The notes below the pieces were generated by a model. The model worked only from the letters and a program-made list of their open reading frames with translations, had not been told where the DNA came from and made no database searches. From assembly GCF_900142965.1 (NCBI RefSeq), contig NZ_FRCQ01000043.1:1-42104 (forward strand): DNA of 42,104 nt. The letters run 5' to 3'. The position numbers and the translations under genes were made by a program. Source of the DNA: Rhizobacter sp. OV335 (GTDB taxonomy: Bacteria > Pseudomonadota > Gammaproteobacteria > Burkholderiales > Burkholderiaceae_C). This document shows positions 16,330-25,619 of this stretch, one piece after another (the first letter of the stretch is position 1; the number at the start of each line of letters is the position of its first letter).

Positions 16330-17688
16330 TCAGCTGAGCGTGCGCAACAGGTCGATCGCCTCCTCGATGCGCTCGACCGGGTGGATGGTCAGCCCTTCGA
16401 TCGCCTTCTTCGGCGCATTCGCCTTCGGCACCACGGCCACGCTGAAGCCCAGCTTGGCCGCCTCTTTCAGGCGCTCCTGGCCGCGCGGCGCCGGCCGCAC
16501 CTCGCCGGCCAGCCCGACCTCGCCGAACGCGATGAAGCCGCGCGGCAGCGGCCGCCCGCGCAGGCTGCTCTGGATCGCGAGCATCACCGCCAGGTCGGCC
16601 GCCGGTTCGCTGATGCGCACGCCACCGACGGCGTTGACGAACACGTCCTGGTCGAGGCACGCGATGCCGGCATGGCGGTGCAGCACCGCCAGCATCATCG
16701 CGAGGCGGTCGCGGTCGAGGCCGACGCTCAGGCGCCGCGGGCTCGGGCCGCCGGAATCGACCAGCGCCTGGATCTCGACCAGCAGCGGCCGCGTGCCCTC
16801 CAGCGTGACCAGCACGCAGGAGCCGGCGACCGGCTCGCCGTGCGTCGACAAAAAGATCGCGCTCGGGTTCGCGACGCCCTTCAGCCCCTTCTCGGTCATC
16901 GCGAACACGCCGATCTCGTTGACCGCGCCGAAGCGGTTCTTGATCGCGCGCACCAGCCGGAAGCTGCTGTGGGTGTCGCCCTCGAAATACAGCACCGTGT
17001 CGACGATGTGCTCCAGCACGCGCGGGCCGGCCAGCGCGCCTTCCTTCGTCACGTGCCCGACCAGGATGATCGTGGTGCCGCTGCTCTTGGCCACGCGGGT
17101 CAGCTGTGCGGCGCATTCGCGCACCTGGGCGACCGAGCCGGGGGCGGAGGTGAGCTGGTCGCTGTAGACGGTCTGGATCGAATCGATCACGCAGATCGCC
17201 GGCTGCTCGGCGTCGATGGTCGCGGTGATCTTCTCGAGCTGGATCTCGGCGACCACCCGCACCTGCGAGCCGTCGAGACCGAGGCGGCGCGAGCGCAGCG
17301 CGACCTGCGCGCCGGATTCTTCGCCGGTGACGTACAGCGCGCGCATGTTGCGCGACAGCGCATCGAGCGCCTGCAGCAGCAGCGTCGACTTGCCGATGCC
17401 GGGGTCGCCGCCGATCAGCACGACGCCGCCGGCGACGATGCCGCCGCCGAGCACGCGGTCGAGTTCATCGATGCCGGTGGGCTGGCGGTCGACGTCCGAG
17501 GCCTCGATCTCGGACAGCGTGGCGACCGGCTGCGCGCCGGCCAGCGATTGATAGCGGTGCCTGGTCGGCGCCTCGGCGACGCCTTCGACCAGCGTGTTCC
17601 AGGCGTTGCACTGCGGGCACTTGCCCAGCCACTTGGGACTGGTGCCACCGCACTCGCTGCAGGTGTAGACGGATTTGGGTTTGCTCAC
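16330..17688 (-). CDS. radA: DNA repair protein RadA
   Basis: The 452-residue protein is a RecA-like branch-migration ATPase. It has the N-terminal C4 zinc finger (YTCSECGG, then GKCPQC), Walker A GGDPGIGKST near residues 93-102 with Lys100, the RadA-specific KNRFGAVNEIG motif and a C-terminal Lon-protease-like domain. It processes recombination intermediates in the cytoplasm. The start is taken as GTG at 17688 because MSKPKSVYTC matches the family N-terminus; this overlaps the DUF2917 gene stop by four bases (GTGA). It is 135 bp upstream of feoA on the same strand, with the Fur-like site between. Confidence 0.95.
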   Translation of the reverse strand: MSKPKSVYTCSECGGTSPKWLGKCPQCNAWNTLVEGVAEAPTRHRYQSLAGAQPVATLSEIEASDVDRQPTGIDELDRVLGGGIVAGGVVLIGGDPGIGKSTLLLQALDALSRNMRALYVTGEESGAQVALRSRRLGLDGSQVRVVAEIQLEKITATIDAEQPAICVIDSIQTVYSDQLTSAPGSVAQVRECAAQLTRVAKSSGTTIILVGHVTKEGALAGPRVLEHIVDTVLYFEGDTHSSFRLVRAIKNRFGAVNEIGVFAMTEKGLKGVANPSAIFLSTHGEPVAGSCVLVTLEGTRPLLVEIQALVDSGGPSPRRLSVGLDRDRLAMMLAVLHRHAGIACLDQDVFVNAVGGVRISEPAADLAVMLAIQSSLRGRPLPRGFIAFGEVGLAGEVRPAPRGQERLKEAAKLGFSVAVVPKANAPKKAIEGLTIHPVERIEEAIDLLRTLS

Positions 17689-17996
17689 CCCGCGACTGTA
17701 GCGGCCGGCCGGCGGTTGCCTGCGATGCGGCGCCACCACGGTGTCGGCGGCAGCGCGGCCGCCGCGGGCGCGAACAAGCGCAGGCTCGCGCTCGACTGCG
17801 CCTCGATCAGCGTGAGCGCCCCGCGGCGCAGCGGCAGCGTGTCGCCGGCCGCCAGGAAGTGATCGTCCTCGTCGCCGCTTTGCGTGACCCACACGCGGCC
17901 GGCCAGCACCTGCAGCTCGACCGGGCCGGCCGAACGCCAGCGGCGCAGTTCGCCGACGGCGAGTTGCAGATCCAGGGTGTGGAGTGTCTTCGTCAT
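17685..17996 (-). CDS. DUF2917 domain protein
   Basis: The 103-residue protein has a cupin-like pattern (ELQVLAGRVWVTQSGDEDDHFLAAGDTLPL) typical of DUF2917, a small family of unknown function in betaproteobacteria. No membrane span is evident. It precedes radA and overlaps it by four bases, so it is likely the first gene of that transcript. It is divergent from the MocR gene at 18174. Confidence 0.8.
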   Translation of the reverse strand: MTKTLHTLDLQLAVGELRRWRSAGPVELQVLAGRVWVTQSGDEDDHFLAAGDTLPLRRGALTLIEAQSSASLRLFAPAAAALPPTPWWRRIAGNRRPAATVAG

Positions 17997-18077
17997 GGTG
18001 GTCGCGCCGTGAGTTCCTCAGGCCACCAGTGTTCCGGCAAGCCCCGTCGTCCACCACATCCAGAACGGCGTGAACTG

Positions 18078-18115
18078 CACCGGCACAGATGCCCGCCGCG
18101 TCGACTGTGCTGGTG
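18078..18115. promoter_or_regulatory. Inverted repeat, candidate operator of the first MocR regulator
   Basis: CACCGGCACAG (18078-18088) and CTGTGCTGGTG (18105-18115) pair at 10 of 11 positions across a 16-base spacer. A further CTGTGCTG occurs at 18136-18143, 31 bases after the right arm. It lies between the divergent DUF2917 and MocR genes and resembles the repeat in front of the second MocR gene. Confidence 0.5.
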
Positions 18116-18173
18116 ACAACTGCCCGGTTCTGTACCTGTGCTGCTGCGCAGGCCACGGCGACAATCGCTCCCC

Positions 18174-19637
18174 ATGGAAGAGGCCTTGCTCGATGTCGAC
18201 GCGCCGCTGCAGTTGTTGCAACCGTCCCCGCTGTACCAGGCGGTGGCCGGCGGGCTGGAGAAGGCGATCGCCTGCGGCAGCCTGCGCGGCGGCGACCGGC
18301 TGCCGTCGGTGCGGCAGCTGTGCCAGCAGCACGGGGTCAGCGCCTCCACCGTGACGCTCGCCTACCGCTGGCTCGAGAACCGCGGGCTGGTCGAGGCCCG
18401 GCCCAAGTCGGGCTACTTCGTCGCGCCGCGCCCGCAGCCGCTGCCCGAGCCCGAGCTCGACGCCCGCATGAGCAAGGCCGATTTCGTCACGCCCGACGGC
18501 CTGACGCGCCAGTTCCTGCTGGTCGCGAACGAGCCCGGCGCGATGCCGTCGTTCCGCGTGCAGGCCGGCCGCAGCCTGCTGCCCGAGGCCAAGCTGCGCC
18601 AGCTGACGGCCAGCATCAACCGCCGCCACCCCGAGTACGCATCGCGCATCGAGAGCGGCGGCAGCCCGGCGCTGCGCCGCGAGATCGCCCGCCGCGCGAT
18701 CCACAGCGGCGTGCGGCTGCACCCCGACGAGATCCTGCTGACCAACGGCGGCATGGAGGCGATGCACCTCGCGCTGCGCTCGGTGGCGAAGGCCGGCGAC
18801 ACGATCGCGCTCGAATCGCCGACCTACTTCATGCTGCTGGAGGTGATCGAGACCCTGGGCATGCGCTCGCTGGAGATCCCGTCGCACCCGCGCGACGGCC
18901 TGTCGATCGAGGCGCTCGACCTCGCCACGCGCACGCCCGGCGCGGTGCGCGCCTGCGTGGTGATCCCGAACTTCCAGAACCCGGTCGGCAGCCTGATGCC
19001 GATCGAGAACAAGCGCCGCCTGGTCGCGCTGGCCGCCGAGCGCGGCATCTCGCTGATCGAAAGCGACATCTACGGCGAGCTGCATTTCGGCGACGAGCGC
19101 CCGCCGGTGCTGAAGAGCTTCGACGCGCACGACGACGTGATCCTGTGTTCGGCCTTCACGAAGGCGGTGGCGCCCGGCTACCGCGTCGGCTGGATGGCGC
19201 CGGGCCGGCACCTGCGCGAGTGCCAGTCGATCAAGTTCCGCACCTCGTCGCCGGGCGTGCAGCTGCAGCAGGAGGTGATCGCCGAGTTCCTGGCCGACGG
19301 CGGCTACGACCACCACATGCGCCGGCTGCGCGCCTCGCTGAAAGCCCAGGCGCAGGCGATGGCCGATGCGATCGCGCGATACTTCCCGCCCGGCTGCCGC
19401 CTGAGCCGGCCGCGCGGCGGGCTGGCGCTGTGGATCGAGTTGCCGTCGCAGGTGGATTCGCGCAAGGTGTTCGAGCGGGCGTGCGCCGAGTTGATCGGCA
19501 TGGCGCCGGGCGCCACGTTCACCTGCAGCGCGCGCTTCGATCACTTCATCCGGCTGCACTACGGCGACCCGTGGACGCCGCTGCTCGAAGCGCGCTTGAA
19601 ACGGCTCGGGCAGATCATCGCGGAGCAACTCGGCTGA
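18174..19637 (+). CDS. MocR-type regulator (GntR HTH fused to aminotransferase fold)
   Basis: The 487-residue protein has a GntR winged helix at about residues 18-90 (GDRLPSVRQLCQQHGVSASTV). The rest is a class-I aminotransferase-like domain with the PLP lysine at Lys330 (AFTKAVAPGYRVGW) and the NFQNPVG segment. MocR proteins are PLP-dependent transcription regulators that often control amino-acid, vitamin B6 or transporter genes. The start is the ATG at 18174. The LysE-type exporter 44 bases downstream on the same strand is the likeliest target or operon partner. The effector is unknown. Confidence 0.92.
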   Translation: MEEALLDVDAPLQLLQPSPLYQAVAGGLEKAIACGSLRGGDRLPSVRQLCQQHGVSASTVTLAYRWLENRGLVEARPKSGYFVAPRPQPLPEPELDARMSKADFVTPDGLTRQFLLVANEPGAMPSFRVQAGRSLLPEAKLRQLTASINRRHPEYASRIESGGSPALRREIARRAIHSGVRLHPDEILLTNGGMEAMHLALRSVAKAGDTIALESPTYFMLLEVIETLGMRSLEIPSHPRDGLSIEALDLATRTPGAVRACVVIPNFQNPVGSLMPIENKRRLVALAAERGISLIESDIYGELHFGDERPPVLKSFDAHDDVILCSAFTKAVAPGYRVGWMAPGRHLRECQSIKFRTSSPGVQLQQEVIAEFLADGGYDHHMRRLRASLKAQAQAMADAIARYFPPGCRLSRPRGGLALWIELPSQVDSRKVFERACAELIGMAPGATFTCSARFDHFIRLHYGDPWTPLLEARLKRLGQIIAEQLG

Positions 19638-19681
19638 GCGGTGCCACCTCTTCACTTCATCGTTCACTTCATCGACATCTC

Positions 19682-20305
19682 ATGGAATTCGCTATCTGGC
19701 TTCGTTTCTTCGCCGCCGCCTGGGCGATCAGCCTGTCGCCCGGGGCCGGCGCGGTCGCCGCCATGAGCGCGGGCGTCAACCACGGCTTCGCGCGCGGCTA
19801 TTTCATGACCTTCGGCCTGGTGCTGGGCATCTGGACGCAGGTGGTCGTCGTCGGGCTGGGACTGGGGGCGCTGATCGCCGCCTCGAGCCTCGCCTTCGCT
19901 GCCGTCAAGTGGGCCGGCGTGGGCTACCTGGTCTGGCTGGGCATCAAGCAATGGCGCGCGCCGCTCACCCCGGTGGTGGTCGCCACGGAGGAGGGCCAGG
20001 TGACGCGGCGCACCCTGGTGCTGCGCGGCTGGATGGTCAACGCGGTCAACCCGAAGGGCACGGTGTTCCTGCTCGCCGTGGTGCCGCAGTTCCTCGACCT
20101 GGCGCAGCCGCTCGCCCCGCAGTACGGCGTGATCGGCGCGACGCTGATGTTCACCGACCTGGTCGTGATGGCCGGCTACACCGCGCTCGCGTCGCGGCTG
20201 CTGCGGTTGCTGAAGTCGCCGCTGCAGATCCGCGCGTTGAACCGCCTGTTCGGCAGCCTGTTCGTCGCCGCTGCGGCATTCCTGGCACTCTTCAAGCGCG
20301 CCTGA
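19682..20305 (+). CDS. LysE/RhtB-family amino acid exporter
   Basis: The 207-residue inner-membrane protein shows the family pattern: an N-terminal span with AISLSPGAGAVAAMSAG, then GLVLGIWTQ, the central YLVWLGIKQWRAP, and RGWMVNAVNPKGTVFLLAVVPQF before the last spans. About six membrane segments are expected. Such proteins export amino acids or derivatives such as homoserine lactone, threonine or lysine; the substrate here is unknown. It follows the MocR regulator by 44 bases. Confidence 0.9.
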   Translation: MEFAIWLRFFAAAWAISLSPGAGAVAAMSAGVNHGFARGYFMTFGLVLGIWTQVVVVGLGLGALIAASSLAFAAVKWAGVGYLVWLGIKQWRAPLTPVVVATEEGQVTRRTLVLRGWMVNAVNPKGTVFLLAVVPQFLDLAQPLAPQYGVIGATLMFTDLVVMAGYTALASRLLRLLKSPLQIRALNRLFGSLFVAAAAFLALFKRA

Positions 20306-20315
20306 CCCGCGCGGT

Positions 20316-20345
20316 TTGCACGCGGCGCGGCAGCGCCTGTACGAT
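20316..20345 (+). promoter_or_regulatory. Possible sigma-70 promoter of the chemoreceptor gene
   Basis: TTGCAC at 20316-20321 and TACGAT at 20340-20345 are separated by 18 bases and end 47 bases before the start codon. The spacing and hexamers are acceptable but not strong. Confidence 0.35.
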
Positions 20346-20392
20346 CGCCCGACCGCCCGGGCCGATCGGGTGGCAACACCAACGGGGGGCGG

Positions 20393-21916
20393 ATGGACGT
20401 GCATCGCAGTGGGGGGCCGATGGGCCCGGGAGTCACCGCATTCGGCAGGCTGGGGCTCGGCGCGAAGCTCTCGCTGTTGGCCATCGGCTGTGCGCTGCTG
20501 GGGGCGGCCGCACTCGGCGCCTGGGTGCAGCAGCACGGCTGGACGCACTGGGGCAGCCTCGCGTTGATCGCGGTCGCGGTGCTGCTGGCCTACCTGCTGC
20601 TCGCGCTGTACCTGCAGATGGCCGGCGCGCTGGGCGCGCTCGACGGCGCGGTGTCGCGCATGAAGCAGGGCGACCTGTCGCGCCGGGTCGAGATCCGCGG
20701 CGACGATGAATTCGCCCGCATCGGCGCCGCGCTCGATGCGGTCAACGAGACGCTGTCCGGGCTGGTGGCCGACATCCGCAGCAGCACGCTGCTGGTCACC
20801 GCGGCCAGTGCCGAACTGACGGCCGACACCGCCGACCTGTCGAGCCGCACCGAGCAGCAGTCGGCCAACCTGGAGCAGACCTCGGCCAGCGTGCAGCAGC
20901 TCGATGCCACGGTGCGCCAGAACGCGAGCGACGCCCGCGAGGCCGAGGCACTGGCCTCGCGCGTGCACGGGCTCGCCGGCTCGGGTGGCGGCGCGATGCG
21001 CGAGGCGGTCGAGTCGATGCACGCGATCAAGACCGGCTCCGAGAAGGTCGGCGACATCATCGGCGTGATCGATTCGATCGCGTTCCAGACCAACATCCTC
21101 GCGCTCAACGCCGCCGTCGAGGCAGCGCGGGCCGGCGAGCAGGGGCGCGGCTTCGCGGTCGTCGCGGCCGAGGTGCGCGCGCTCGCGCAACGCAGCAGCG
21201 AGGCAGCGCGCGAGATCAAGCAGCTGATCGAGCAGTCGGGCGCCGAGACCGCCAGCGGCGTCGGCCACATCGACCGGGTCAGCGGCGTGCTGACCGACAT
21301 CGTCGGCGGCATCGCCGAGCTCGCCGGGCGGATGGGGCGCATCACCTCGGCCGTCGGCCAGCAGAGCGACGGCCTCGCGCAGGTGTCGCAGGCGATGACG
21401 CAGCTCGACACGCTGACGCAGCAGAACGCGCAGATGGTCGAGCAGGCCTCGCGCGCCTGTGCCGGGCTGGGCGAGCGAGCGCAGCAGCTGTCGGCCGCCG
21501 CTGGCGGCTTCCGGCTGCGCCAGGGCACGGCCGACGAGGCGCAGGCGCTGGTGCAGCGCGCGGTCGCGTATTACAACGAGCGCGGCGGGCCGGCGGCGCT
21601 GCCGGGCATCACCGAACCGGGCAACGGCTTCAACGACCGCGACATGTACGTCTTCGCGTGGGACCGCGCTCTGGTGTACCACGCGTTCGGCGGCAAGCCG
21701 GCCAACGTCGGCAAGAGCGCGAAGCAGATCATCGGCACCGACGTGACCAAGCTGACGCACGACGTGTGGGCGGCTGCCGCGGCCGGCGGCGGCTGGGTCG
21801 ACTACGACTTCCTGAACCCGGCCAACGGGCAGGTGCTGCCGAAGACCTCGTACATCGTGCCGGTGGCGCAAGACCTGGTGCTGGGCTGCGGGATCTACAA
21901 GACGCGGCGCGGCTGA
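20393..21916 (+). CDS. Methyl-accepting chemotaxis protein with C-terminal Cache domain
   Basis: The 507-residue protein has two membrane spans (about residues 24-45 and 54-75) separated by only about eight residues, so it lacks a periplasmic sensor domain. A HAMP segment follows (about 76-130, with [17 protein letters not shown]). Next is an MCP signalling domain with the conserved hairpin tip ([20 protein letters not shown] near residue 233). From about residue 378 it ends in a single Cache-like domain ([18 protein letters not shown], then [12 protein letters not shown] and a final [12 protein letters not shown]). The Cache domain would be cytoplasmic, the reverse of the usual layout. It is a lone receptor with no che genes nearby. 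Confidence 0.9.
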   Translation: MDVHRSGGPMGPGVTAFGRLGLGAKLSLLAIGCALLGAAALGAWVQQHGWTHWGSLALIAVAVLLAYLLLALYLQMAGALGALDGAVSRMKQGDLSRRVEIRGDDEFARIGAALDAVNETLSGLVADIRSSTLLVTAASAELTADTADLSSRTEQQSANLEQTSASVQQLDATVRQNASDAREAEALASRVHGLAGSGGGAMREAVESMHAIKTGSEKVGDIIGVIDSIAFQTNILALNAAVEAARAGEQGRGFAVVAAEVRALAQRSSEAAREIKQLIEQSGAETASGVGHIDRVSGVLTDIVGGIAELAGRMGRITSAVGQQSDGLAQVSQAMTQLDTLTQQNAQMVEQASRACAGLGERAQQLSAAAGGFRLRQGTADEAQALVQRAVAYYNERGGPAALPGITEPGNGFNDRDMYVFAWDRALVYHAFGGKPANVGKSAKQIIGTDVTKLTHDVWAAAAAGGGWVDYDFLNPANGQVLPKTSYIVPVAQDLVLGCGIYKTRRG

Positions 21917-21931
21917 ACCCGCCCTGTCGAT

Positions 21932-21958
21932 TTCCTTACGGCTTTAGAATGTAAGGAA
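21932..21958. promoter_or_regulatory. Inverted repeat over the vapBC promoter, candidate VapB operator
   Basis: TTCCTTAC (21932-21939) and GTAAGGAA (21951-21958) form a perfect 8-bp inverted repeat. The 11-base spacer ends in TAGAAT (21945-21950), a probable -10 box. It lies 29 bases before the antitoxin start, the usual place for an autorepression operator of a toxin-antitoxin operon. Confidence 0.6.
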
Positions 21959-21987
21959 TCGCCCGACGGGTCTGGAGTCCTTTCGCC

Positions 21988-22266
21988 ATGTATGCCACGC
22001 TCACCAGCAAGGGTCAGGTCACGCTTCCCAAGGAGATTCGCGACCGGCTCGGCCTCGATGCCGGCTCGACGCTGGATTTCCAGGTGCTGCCCGACAACAC
22101 GATCACCGCCCGGCCCGTCACGCCCGACGCTCGCCGGATCCGGGGCATCCTCAAATCTCCGCATGCCGCTCCCTTGACCGTCGAGCAGATGGACGAAGGC
22201 ATCGCGAAACACCTGCGTGACAAGCACGCGCCTGCAGTGGGCCGCCCCAAGACGCCACGTCGATGA
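21988..22266 (+). CDS. vapB: VapB-type antitoxin (AbrB/SpoVT fold)
   Basis: The 92-residue protein begins with a swapped-hairpin AbrB DNA-binding domain (TLTSKGQVTLPKEIRDRLGL). Its C-terminal tail (VEQMDEGIAKHLRDKH) is the kind that wraps the toxin. It would neutralise VapC and repress the operon. A GGAG ribosome-binding site lies about ten bases before the ATG. Its stop overlaps the VapC start by four bases. Confidence 0.9.
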   Translation: MYATLTSKGQVTLPKEIRDRLGLDAGSTLDFQVLPDNTITARPVTPDARRIRGILKSPHAAPLTVEQMDEGIAKHLRDKHAPAVGRPKTPRR

Positions 22267-22658
22267 TCGGCGTCGACACGAACATCCTGCTGCGGCTGTG
22301 GCTCGATGACGATCCTGCACAAGGCAGGCGGATCGACACCCTGCTGGCGGAACACGGCAGCGCCCCAGGTTCCCTGCTGGTGACCGATGTCGTGCTGGCC
22401 GAGGCGGTGTGGACCTTGCGGTCGGCGTTCTCGCAGGACAAAGCCGCCCAGTTGACAGCGGTTCGCAGCCTGCTGGACGAAGCGGCATTCGCCTTCGAGG
22501 ACCGGGAGGCGATCGTCCGTGCAACGGCGATGTTCGAGACCGCATCCTGCGGTTTTTCTGATTGCCTGGTGGTTGCCAAGCATGCGCATCGGGGCTGCGA
22601 TTTCACTGCCACCTTCGACCGCGGAATGCGCAAGCTGCCCGGCGTGCACGTGCTCTGA
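22263..22658 (+). CDS. vapC: VapC-type PIN-domain toxin ribonuclease
   Basis: The 131-residue PIN protein has the acidic metal-binding set Asp5 (MIGVDTNILLR), Glu47 (LAEAVW), Asp100 (FSDCLVV) and Asp119 (FDRGM), so the catalytic site looks intact. PIN toxins cleave specific RNAs, commonly tRNA or rRNA. The start ATG overlaps the antitoxin stop (ATGA at 22263-22266), giving coupled translation. The RNA target cannot be told from sequence. Confidence 0.92.
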   Translation: MIGVDTNILLRLWLDDDPAQGRRIDTLLAEHGSAPGSLLVTDVVLAEAVWTLRSAFSQDKAAQLTAVRSLLDEAAFAFEDREAIVRATAMFETASCGFSDCLVVAKHAHRGCDFTATFDRGMRKLPGVHVL

Positions 22659-22670
22659 CGCGACAAGGCT

Positions 22671-23072
22671 TCAGCCGTCGCGCACCTTGCCCCGCGAACT
22701 CTTCAAGTCGCCGCGCTGGGACTTTCCCTCGAGCCGCCGCTTCTGCGACCCGCGCGTCGGCTTGGTCGCACGCCGCGGCGGCGCCACCACGGCCACGCTG
22801 TCGACCAGCTGCTGCAGGCGCTGCAGCGCGTCCTGGCGGTTCATGTCCTGGCTGCGCGAGGTCTGCGCCTTGATCACGACGACGCCTTCGCCGGTGATGC
22901 GCTGGTCGGACAGCGCCAGCAGCCGCTCCTTCAGCGGCTCGGGCAGCGACGACGCGCGGATGTCGAAGCGCAGGTGAATCGCGCTCGAGACCTTGTTGAC
23001 GTTCTGCCCGCCGGCCCCCTGCGCCCGGATCGCACTGAACTCGACCTCGGCAGGATCGACCTGCGGTGTCAC
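22671..23072 (-). CDS. arfB: Alternative ribosome-rescue factor ArfB
   Basis: The 133-residue protein hydrolyses peptidyl-tRNA on stalled, non-stop ribosomes. It carries the GGQ catalytic motif at residues 21-23 ([21 protein letters not shown]) and a basic C-terminal tail ([19 protein letters not shown]) that enters the empty mRNA channel. The start is GTG at 23072, which overlaps the alr stop by four bases (GTGA). This start gives the usual family length. The gene converges on vapC with a 12-base gap. Confidence 0.93.
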   Translation of the reverse strand: MTPQVDPAEVEFSAIRAQGAGGQNVNKVSSAIHLRFDIRASSLPEPLKERLLALSDQRITGEGVVVIKAQTSRSQDMNRQDALQRLQQLVDSVAVVAPPRRATKPTRGSQKRRLEGKSQRGDLKSSRGKVRDG

Positions 23073-24169
23073 GGCACGGCGTGCGTCGGCACGCGCGGCG
23101 CGAGCGCGCACATCAGCTCGTAGCCGATCGTGCCGGCCGGCCGCGCCACGTCGTCGATCGGCAGCACGCCGCCGTTCGGGCCCCGGCCCCACAGCGTGAC
23201 CTCGCTGCCGAGGCCGGCGTGCGGCACCGGCGTCAGGTCGACCGTCAGCATGTCCATCGACACCCGGCCGACCAGCGCGCAGCGCACACCGTCGACCAGC
23301 ACCGGCGTGCCGGCCGGCGCAACGCGCGGGTAGCCGTCGGCATAGCCGCAGGCCACCACGCCGATGCGCATCTCGCGCTCGGCGGTGAATGCGCTGCCGT
23401 AGCCGACGGTGTCGCCCGGCTTCAGCGCCTGCACGCCGATCAGCTGCGAGCGCAGCGTCATCGCCGGGCGCAGGTCCCAGTCGGCGATCGTCGCGTCGGG
23501 GTGATCGGGCGACGAGCCGTAGACCATGATGCCGGGGCGCACCCAGTCGGCCCGCACGCCGGGCTGTGTCGCCGCGTAGCGCAGCGTGGCCGCACTGTTG
23601 CTCAGCGAGCGCTCGCCATCCAGGTCGACGGTGGCAGCGTTGAACACCGCCACCTGCGCTTCAATGCCGCGCGGCCCGTCGGCATCGGAGAAGTGCGTCA
23701 TCAGCGTGATCTGGTCGACCTGCGGCAGGTTCGTCAGCCGCAACCACGCGGTGCGGAACGCGGCCGGCGTGAAGCCGAGCCGGTTCATGCCGGTGTTCAT
23801 CTTCAGGAACACGTGGTGCGGCCAGGTCGTCTTGTGCATCGCGAGCCAGTCGATCTGCGCCTCGTGGTGCACCGTATGCCACAGGTTCAGGCGCGAGCAC
23901 AGCTCGAGGTCGCGCGACTCGAAGCAGCCTTCGAGCAGCAGGATCGGCCCGCGCCAGCCCATCGCGCGCACCCGCTCGGCCTCCGCCAGGTCGAGCAGCG
24001 CGAAGCCGTCGGCCGCCTGCAGCGCGCCGTACACCCGCTCGATGCCGTGCCCGTAGGCGTTCGCCTTGACGATCGCCCACACCCGGGCATCGGGGGCGCA
24101 GGCGCGGACGCGCTGCAGGTTGTGGCTCAGGGCATCGCTGTGGATCAGCGCTTCGATCGGACGCGGCAT
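23069..24169 (-). CDS. alr: Alanine racemase
   Basis: The 366-residue fold-type III PLP enzyme interconverts L- and D-alanine for peptidoglycan synthesis. The PLP lysine is Lys35 in VKANAYGHG, and the second catalytic base is Tyr257 in [10 protein letters not shown]. Other family segments are [17 protein letters not shown] and [12 protein letters not shown]. The ATG at 24169 gives the normal N-terminus. It is divergent from lplT and translationally coupled to arfB. Confidence 0.95.
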   Translation of the reverse strand: MPRPIEALIHSDALSHNLQRVRACAPDARVWAIVKANAYGHGIERVYGALQAADGFALLDLAEAERVRAMGWRGPILLLEGCFESRDLELCSRLNLWHTVHHEAQIDWLAMHKTTWPHHVFLKMNTGMNRLGFTPAAFRTAWLRLTNLPQVDQITLMTHFSDADGPRGIEAQVAVFNAATVDLDGERSLSNSAATLRYAATQPGVRADWVRPGIMVYGSSPDHPDATIADWDLRPAMTLRSQLIGVQALKPGDTVGYGSAFTAEREMRIGVVACGYADGYPRVAPAGTPVLVDGVRCALVGRVSMDMLTVDLTPVPHAGLGSEVTLWGRGPNGGVLPIDDVARPAGTIGYELMCALAPRVPTHAVP

Positions 24170-24339
24170 GGCGTGGATTCTGCCAGCGCAAGGCGCGCCA
24201 TCGCGGGCTTTGCCGTGGGGTCGCCAGCACCTGCGTGCTATAACCGCCGCCGCGGGGAACCAGCAGCGGCCGCTTCGAGCGCTGCATCGATTGATGACCG
24301 GGCCCACCCGGCATGCGACAGGCAGCACGCTCTCAGCGA

Positions 24340-25617
24340 ATGAAAAAAGGTTTCTACACCATCATGTCGGCGCAGTTCTTCAGCTCGCTGGCTGACAACG
24401 CGTTGCTGGTGAGCGCCATCGAACTGCTGAAGACCTCTCACGCGCCGACCTGGCAGGTCCCCGCGCTGAGTCCGATCTTCGCGCTGTTCTATGTGATCCT
24501 CGCCCCGTTCCTCGGCGCGTTCGCCGACGCCGTGCCGAAAGGGCGGGTGATGTTCGCGTCGAACGCGATCAAGGTGATCGGCTGCCTGATGATGCTGTTC
24601 GGCAGCCACCCGCTGGTCTCGTACGCCATCGTCGGCCTGGGTGCCGCGGCCTACTCGCCGGCCAAGTACGGCATCCTGACCGAGCTGCTGCCGAACTCGC
24701 AGCTGGTGAAGGCCAACGGCTGGATCGAGGGGCTGACCATCCTGTCGATCATCCTGGGCCTGCTGCTTGGCGGCCAGCTGGTCGGCCACATGGTGTCGGC
24801 GCACCTGCTCGCCTTCGACATGCCGCTGGTCGACACCGGCGTCAACACGCCGCCCGAGGCCGCGATCTCGCTGATCGTGTTCCTGTACGTGATCGCGGCG
24901 CTGTTCAACCTGCGCATCCCGCGCACCGAGGCCCCGCTGCAGCCGCTGTCGCACAGCGTCGTCGAGCTGGTGCGCGACTTCTCCAGCTGCAACGCGCGCC
25001 TGTGGAGCGACAAGCTCGGGCAGATCTCGCTGTCGACGACCACGCTGTTCTGGGGCGTGTCGGGCAACCTGCGCGTGATCGTGTTCGCGTGGGCCGCGGC
25101 CGCGCTGGGCTACACGACCACCCAGGCGTCGACGCTGGCCGGCGTGGTCGCGCTCGGCACCGCGGTCGGCGCGATCGCGGCATCGATGCGGGTGCGGCTC
25201 GACCAGGCGACCAACGTGATCCCGCTCGGCATCGTGATGGGCGTGCTGGTGATCGGCCTGAACTTCCTCCACAACGTCTGGGTGGCTGCGCCCTTCCTCG
25301 TGATCCTCGGCGCGATCGGCGGCTACCTGGTGGTGCCGATGAACGCGCTGCTGCAGCACCGCGGGCACAACCTGATGGGCGCCGGCCGCTCGATCGCGGT
25401 GCAGAACTTCAACGAGCAGGCCTGCATCCTCGGGCTCGGCGCGTTCTACACCGGCATGACGAAGTTCGGCATGTCGGCGTTCGCGTCGATCACGGTGTTC
25501 GGCCTGGTCGTCGCCGGCACGATGTGGCTGATCCGCCGCTGGCATGCGCGCAACCTGGTCGTGTACCGCGACGAGGTCGATCACCTGCTCGCCCTGGCCC
25601 GCAGCGACAAGCATTGA
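24340..25617 (+). CDS. lplT: Lysophospholipid transporter LplT
   Basis: The 425-residue major-facilitator protein flips lysophospholipids across the inner membrane for reacylation. The N-terminus [20 protein letters not shown] and the segments [18 protein letters not shown] and [19 protein letters not shown] are typical of LplT. I chose the ATG at 24340 (MKKGFYT) over the in-frame ATG at 24313, because the nine extra residues do not fit the family. The acyltransferase Aas is not adjacent. Its last codons overlap a possible TTG start of the next transporter gene. Confidence 0.92.
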   Translation: MKKGFYTIMSAQFFSSLADNALLVSAIELLKTSHAPTWQVPALSPIFALFYVILAPFLGAFADAVPKGRVMFASNAIKVIGCLMMLFGSHPLVSYAIVGLGAAAYSPAKYGILTELLPNSQLVKANGWIEGLTILSIILGLLLGGQLVGHMVSAHLLAFDMPLVDTGVNTPPEAAISLIVFLYVIAALFNLRIPRTEAPLQPLSHSVVELVRDFSSCNARLWSDKLGQISLSTTTLFWGVSGNLRVIVFAWAAAALGYTTTQASTLAGVVALGTAVGAIAASMRVRLDQATNVIPLGIVMGVLVIGLNFLHNVWVAAPFLVILGAIGGYLVVPMNALLQHRGHNLMGAGRSIAVQNFNEQACILGLGAFYTGMTKFGMSAFASITVFGLVVAGTMWLIRRWHARNLVVYRDEVDHLLALARSDKH

Positions 25618-25619
25618 GC

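Noticed and set aside
12986-17167. A 1393-codon open frame on the plus strand opposite feoAB, the phosphoesterase and radA
   Set aside because: Its product is a low-complexity Arg/His/Gln/Asp/Ala mix without domains, and every part is antisense to a recognised gene. It is a by-product of extreme G/C bias at codon position three.
18018-19667. A 549-codon open frame on the minus strand opposite the first MocR gene
   Set aside because: Antisense to a gene with clear GntR and PLP-lysine motifs; composition is again artefactual.
19664-21871. A 735-codon open frame on the minus strand opposite the LysE exporter and chemoreceptor
   Set aside because: No recognisable motif, biased composition and full overlap with two clear genes.
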